64,000 nt of DNA from Streptomyces sp. NBC_01689 (GTDB taxonomy: Bacteria > Actinomycetota > Actinomycetes > Streptomycetales > Streptomycetaceae), in NCBI RefSeq assembly GCF_036250675.1, contig NZ_CP109592.1, positions 7,378,001 to 7,442,000 of the forward strand. Direction: 5' to 3'. The notes below the pieces were generated by a model. That model made no database searches and was not told the origin of the DNA. It saw nothing but the letters and a program-made list of their open reading frames with translations. Below, piece after piece: positions 61,299 to 64,000 of the stretch. Position numbers and translations under genes: made by a program. The number at the start of each line of letters is the position of its first letter. The first letter of the stretch is position 1.

Positions 61299-64000
61299 AT
61301 GGCGGGCTTCGCTCATCTGCACGTCGCGTCCGGTTACTCCATCCGGTACGGCGCCGCCCATCCCGAGCAGCTCGCCCGGCGGGCGGCCGAGCGGGGCATG
61401 ACCGCGCTCGCGCTCACCGACCGGGACACGGTCACCGGCGCCGTCCGGTTCGCGCGGGCGTGTGCCGGGGCGGGGATACGGCCGGTCTTCGGGATCGACC
61501 TCGCGATCGAGGCCCTCGCGCCACCGCCTCCCGCGCGGCGGCTTCGTACCCCGGTGCGCGGTGGCGCGCACGTCGTCGAGCCGCCGCTGCGGTTCACGCT
61601 GCTCGCCCAGGACAGGGCAGGCTGGGCGCGGCTGTGCCGCATCACCTCGGCCGCCCACGCCGGCGCCGTGTCGGGCACATCGCCGGTGGTGCCGTGGGAG
61701 GCGCTGCGCGAGTACGGGGGCCCGGGCCTGGCCGTGCTGCTCGGGCCGCTCTCGGAGCCGGTCCGGGCGCTGGCGGTGGGCAGGGAGGATGTCGCGACGA
61801 AGCTGCTGGCGCCCTGGAAGGAGATCTTCGGGAGAGAGGTCCGCTTGGAAACCGTTGCGCAGAAACGTTTCGGCACAGGTCCGGGGTCCCTGCGCCTGGC
61901 CGCCCGCACGCTCACGCTGGCCGACCGCACCGGTACCACCGCCGTCCTCTCCAACGCCGTCCGCTACGCCGACCCCGACCAGCACCGCCTGGCCGACGTC
62001 CTGGACGCCGCCCGGCTGCTGCGGCCGGTCGACCGGCGCCGGCTGGACGGCGGACAGCGCTGGCTCAAGGACGAACGGGCGATGACGGCCGTCGCGCGCA
62101 TGGTCGTGGAATGCGCCGGGGCGGACGGGCGGCGGGCCCGCCGGCTGATGGCGGACACCGCCGGGACGGCGGCCGCGTGCACCGTCGACCCGAAGGCGGA
62201 CCTCGGCCTCGGCACCCCTCACCTCCCCGAACCGGCGCTCTTCGGCGCCGAGCCCGGGGCCGGCGGCGCGGCCCGGCTGCTCCGCGCGCGCAGCGAGGCC
62301 GGCCTGGCCCGGCGCGGCCTCGACCGTGACCGGAAGGCGCTCGCCCGGCTGGACGAGGAACTCGCCGTCATCTCCCACTGGAACTACGACGCGTACTTCC
62401 TCGCCATCGGACAGGTGGTCGCCGACATCCGGGCCAAGGGCATCCGGGTCGCGGCCCGCGGCTCCGGCGCCGGTTCGCTGGTCTGCCATGCGCTGGACAT
62501 CGCCACCGCCAACCCGCTCGACCACAGCCTGCTGTTCGAACGCTTTCTGAGCAGGCGCCGGGAGTCCCTGCCCGACATCGACATCGACGTGGAGTCCGCC
62601 CGACGCCTGGAGTGCTACGACACGATCTTCGAACGCTTCGGCAAGGAACGGGTCGCGGTCACCGCCATGCCCGAGACCTACCGGGCCCGCCGCGCCCTGC
62701 GCGACACCGGCCTCGCCCTCGGTATCGCGCCCGCGGACGTCGACCGGATCGCCAAGAGCTTCCCGCACCTGCGGGCCGCGGACATCACCGGCGCGCTCGC
62801 CGAACTGCCCGAGCTGCGGCAACTGGCCGCCGAGGCGGACCGGTTCGGACCCCTGTGGGAGCTCGCGGAAGGCCTCGACTCACTGGTCCACGGCATGGCC
62901 ATGCACCCCTGCGGCGTGGTCATCAGCGACGCGACGCTCCTGGACCGGCTGCCCGTGCAGCCGACGCCACAGGGCGACTACCCGATGGCGATGGCCGCGA
63001 AGGAGGAGATCGAGGCGCTGGGCAACATCAAGCTCGACGTCCTGGGCGTACGGATGCAGTCCGCGATGGCCCACGCCGTCGTGGAGATCGAACGGACCAC
63101 CGGCGACCACATCGATCTGGACGACCCGGAACAGGTGCCGCTCGACGACGTCTTCGCGTTCAAGCTCATCCAGGAGAGCCAGACCCTGGGCCTGTTCCAG
63201 CTGGAGTCACCCGGTCAGCAGGACCTTCTGTCGAGACTGCAGCCCCGCGATCCGCAGGACGTGATCGCCGACATCAGCCTCTTCCGGCCCGGCCCGGTCG
63301 CGGGCGGCATGCCCGAGCGCTACATCGCCGCCCGCCACGGCGGCACACCCGCGTACGCCCATCCGGACCTGGAGCCGGTGCTCGCCGACACCTACGGCGT
63401 GACCATCTGGCACGAGCAGATCATCGAGACCCTGTCGGTGATGACCGGCTGCGACCGCGCGCTGGCCGAGATCGCGCGGCGGGCACTCGGCGAGAAGGAC
63501 CGGCTGCCCGCGATCAGGGACTGGTTCCATGGCCTGGCCCGTACGCGCGGCTACAGCGCGGCCGTCCGGGACGAGGTCTGGAGGACCGTCGAGGCCTTCG
63601 GCGCGTACGGCTTCTGCCGCGCCCACGCGGTCGCCTTCGCCGTACCCGCCCTGCAGAGCGCCTGGCTCAAGGCGCACTATCCGGCGTTCCTGCTGGCGGG
63701 ACTGCTCGAACACGATCCCGGGATGTGGCCCAAGCGGGTCCTCGTCTCCGACGCCCGCCGACGGGGCGTGCCGGTGCTGCCCGTCGACGTCAACCACTCC
63801 ATGGTGAAGCACACCGTCGAGCGGACCGACGAGCGGCAGTGGGGCGTGCGGATCGCGCTGTCCGCGGTGCGCGGCATCGGCGAGGACGAGTGCGCGCGCA
63901 TCGAGGAGGGCCGGCCGTACGGATCGCTGTCGGACTTCTGGCAGCGGGCCCGCCCCAGCAGGCCCGTCGCCGAACGCCTCGCCGAGATCGGCGCCCTGAA
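61299..64000 (+). CDS. dnaE2: Error-prone DNA polymerase DnaE2 (C-terminus outside window)
   Basis: 900 residues are visible and the frame is open at the right edge. The N-terminal PHP domain begins GFAHLHVASGYSIRYGAAHPEQLARRAAERGMTALALTDRDTVTGAVRFARAC. The polymerase core has RVAARGSGAGSLVCHAL (phosphate-binding PRGS-like), SLPDIDIDVESARR (catalytic Asp pair), HPCGVVIS, and ISLFRPGPVAGGMPERYIAARHG, GYGF-type FGAYGFCRAHAVAFA. It lacks the long N-terminus of replicative DnaE1, and by position, from memory, equals SCO1739. DnaE2/ImuC does error-prone lesion bypass with ImuA'/ImuB, which may lie beyond the edge. ATG 61299 has GGAGG 6 nt upstream. Confidence 0.9.
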   Translation, partial: MAGFAHLHVASGYSIRYGAAHPEQLARRAAERGMTALALTDRDTVTGAVRFARACAGAGIRPVFGIDLAIEALAPPPPARRLRTPVRGGAHVVEPPLRFTLLAQDRAGWARLCRITSAAHAGAVSGTSPVVPWEALREYGGPGLAVLLGPLSEPVRALAVGREDVATKLLAPWKEIFGREVRLETVAQKRFGTGPGSLRLAARTLTLADRTGTTAVLSNAVRYADPDQHRLADVLDAARLLRPVDRRRLDGGQRWLKDERAMTAVARMVVECAGADGRRARRLMADTAGTAAACTVDPKADLGLGTPHLPEPALFGAEPGAGGAARLLRARSEAGLARRGLDRDRKALARLDEELAVISHWNYDAYFLAIGQVVADIRAKGIRVAARGSGAGSLVCHALDIATANPLDHSLLFERFLSRRRESLPDIDIDVESARRLECYDTIFERFGKERVAVTAMPETYRARRALRDTGLALGIAPADVDRIAKSFPHLRAADITGALAELPELRQLAAEADRFGPLWELAEGLDSLVHGMAMHPCGVVISDATLLDRLPVQPTPQGDYPMAMAAKEEIEALGNIKLDVLGVRMQSAMAHAVVEIERTTGDHIDLDDPEQVPLDDVFAFKLIQESQTLGLFQLESPGQQDLLSRLQPRDPQDVIADISLFRPGPVAGGMPERYIAARHGGTPAYAHPDLEPVLADTYGVTIWHEQIIETLSVMTGCDRALAEIARRALGEKDRLPAIRDWFHGLARTRGYSAAVRDEVWRTVEAFGAYGFCRAHAVAFAVPALQSAWLKAHYPAFLLAGLLEHDPGMWPKRVLVSDARRRGVPVLPVDVNHSMVKHTVERTDERQWGVRIALSAVRGIGEDECARIEEGRPYGSLSDFWQRARPSRPVAERLAEIGAL

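Overview
The window is about 72% G+C with strong G/C third-position bias, GTG and TTG starts, TANNNT-type -10 boxes and many start codons without a Shine-Dalgarno sequence. These features, together with the gene content (streptogrisin-type proteases, an Rpf-like muralytic protein, a SepF paralogue, parA-scpA-scpB, DnaE2), place it in the core chromosome of a Streptomyces. From memory the gene order follows the S. coelicolor segment around SCO1739 to SCO1790, read here in reverse. No tRNA, rRNA, IS element, phage or CRISPR array is visible.

Layout. 1-5.4 kb: a DUF1015 protein, a HAD phosphatase, and an iron-siderophore ABC importer (two permeases and an ATPase, no binding protein) behind an IdeR/DmdR1-type iron box. 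5.5-12 kb: SCP2-domain protein, tlyA rRNA methyltransferase, NAD kinase, recN, a GT4 glycosyltransferase. 12-16 kb (minus strand): a PucR-type regulator and a GH15 glycosidase. 16.4-27.7 kb: pyrG, a Nudix hydrolase, a STAND/TPR protein, alanine dehydrogenase, then the chromosome-organisation run parA - small DNA-binding-like protein - scpA - scpB - rluB. 28-31.3 kb: an accessory-looking set with NrtR, an ADP-ribosylglycohydrolase and two RlaP-type minimal polymerase-beta nucleotidyltransferases in convergent orientation. 31.4-33.9 kb: Rieske lipoprotein, DUF6529 membrane protein, a membrane-anchored secreted protein, a DUF937 protein. 34-38.6 kb: AroH chorismate mutase, TyrA, Cmk, PlsC-like acyltransferase, Der. 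38.6-46.9 kb: hypotheticals, Rpf-like/LysM protein, WYL regulator, I78 inhibitor, PAP2 phosphatase, PIG-V-like mannosyltransferase. 47-52.1 kb: DHA2 exporter, acyl-CoA dehydrogenase, sflA, and a DUF5685 protein with a cysteine-packed tail. 52.1-55.8 kb: what looks like a decayed sulfur/amino-acid uptake locus (orphan Cys-type leader peptide, ABC permease stub, FAD/NAD(P)-binding protein, altered LLM oxidoreductase). 55.9-60.8 kb: DUF1684 protein and two streptogrisin-like proteases flanking an SPFH protein. 61.3 kb to the edge: dnaE2.

Themes. Housekeeping functions dominate: aromatic amino acid and nucleotide synthesis, ribosome assembly (Der, TlyA, RluB), and chromosome segregation. The most unusual cluster is 27.97-31.34 kb, where a predicted ADP-ribose-sensing repressor with its own operator controls an ADP-ribose-removing enzyme and an RNA-repair-type nucleotidyltransferase. 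A second theme is the number of genes (about nine) whose start codon lies 6-8 nt after a plausible -10 box, implying leaderless mRNAs.
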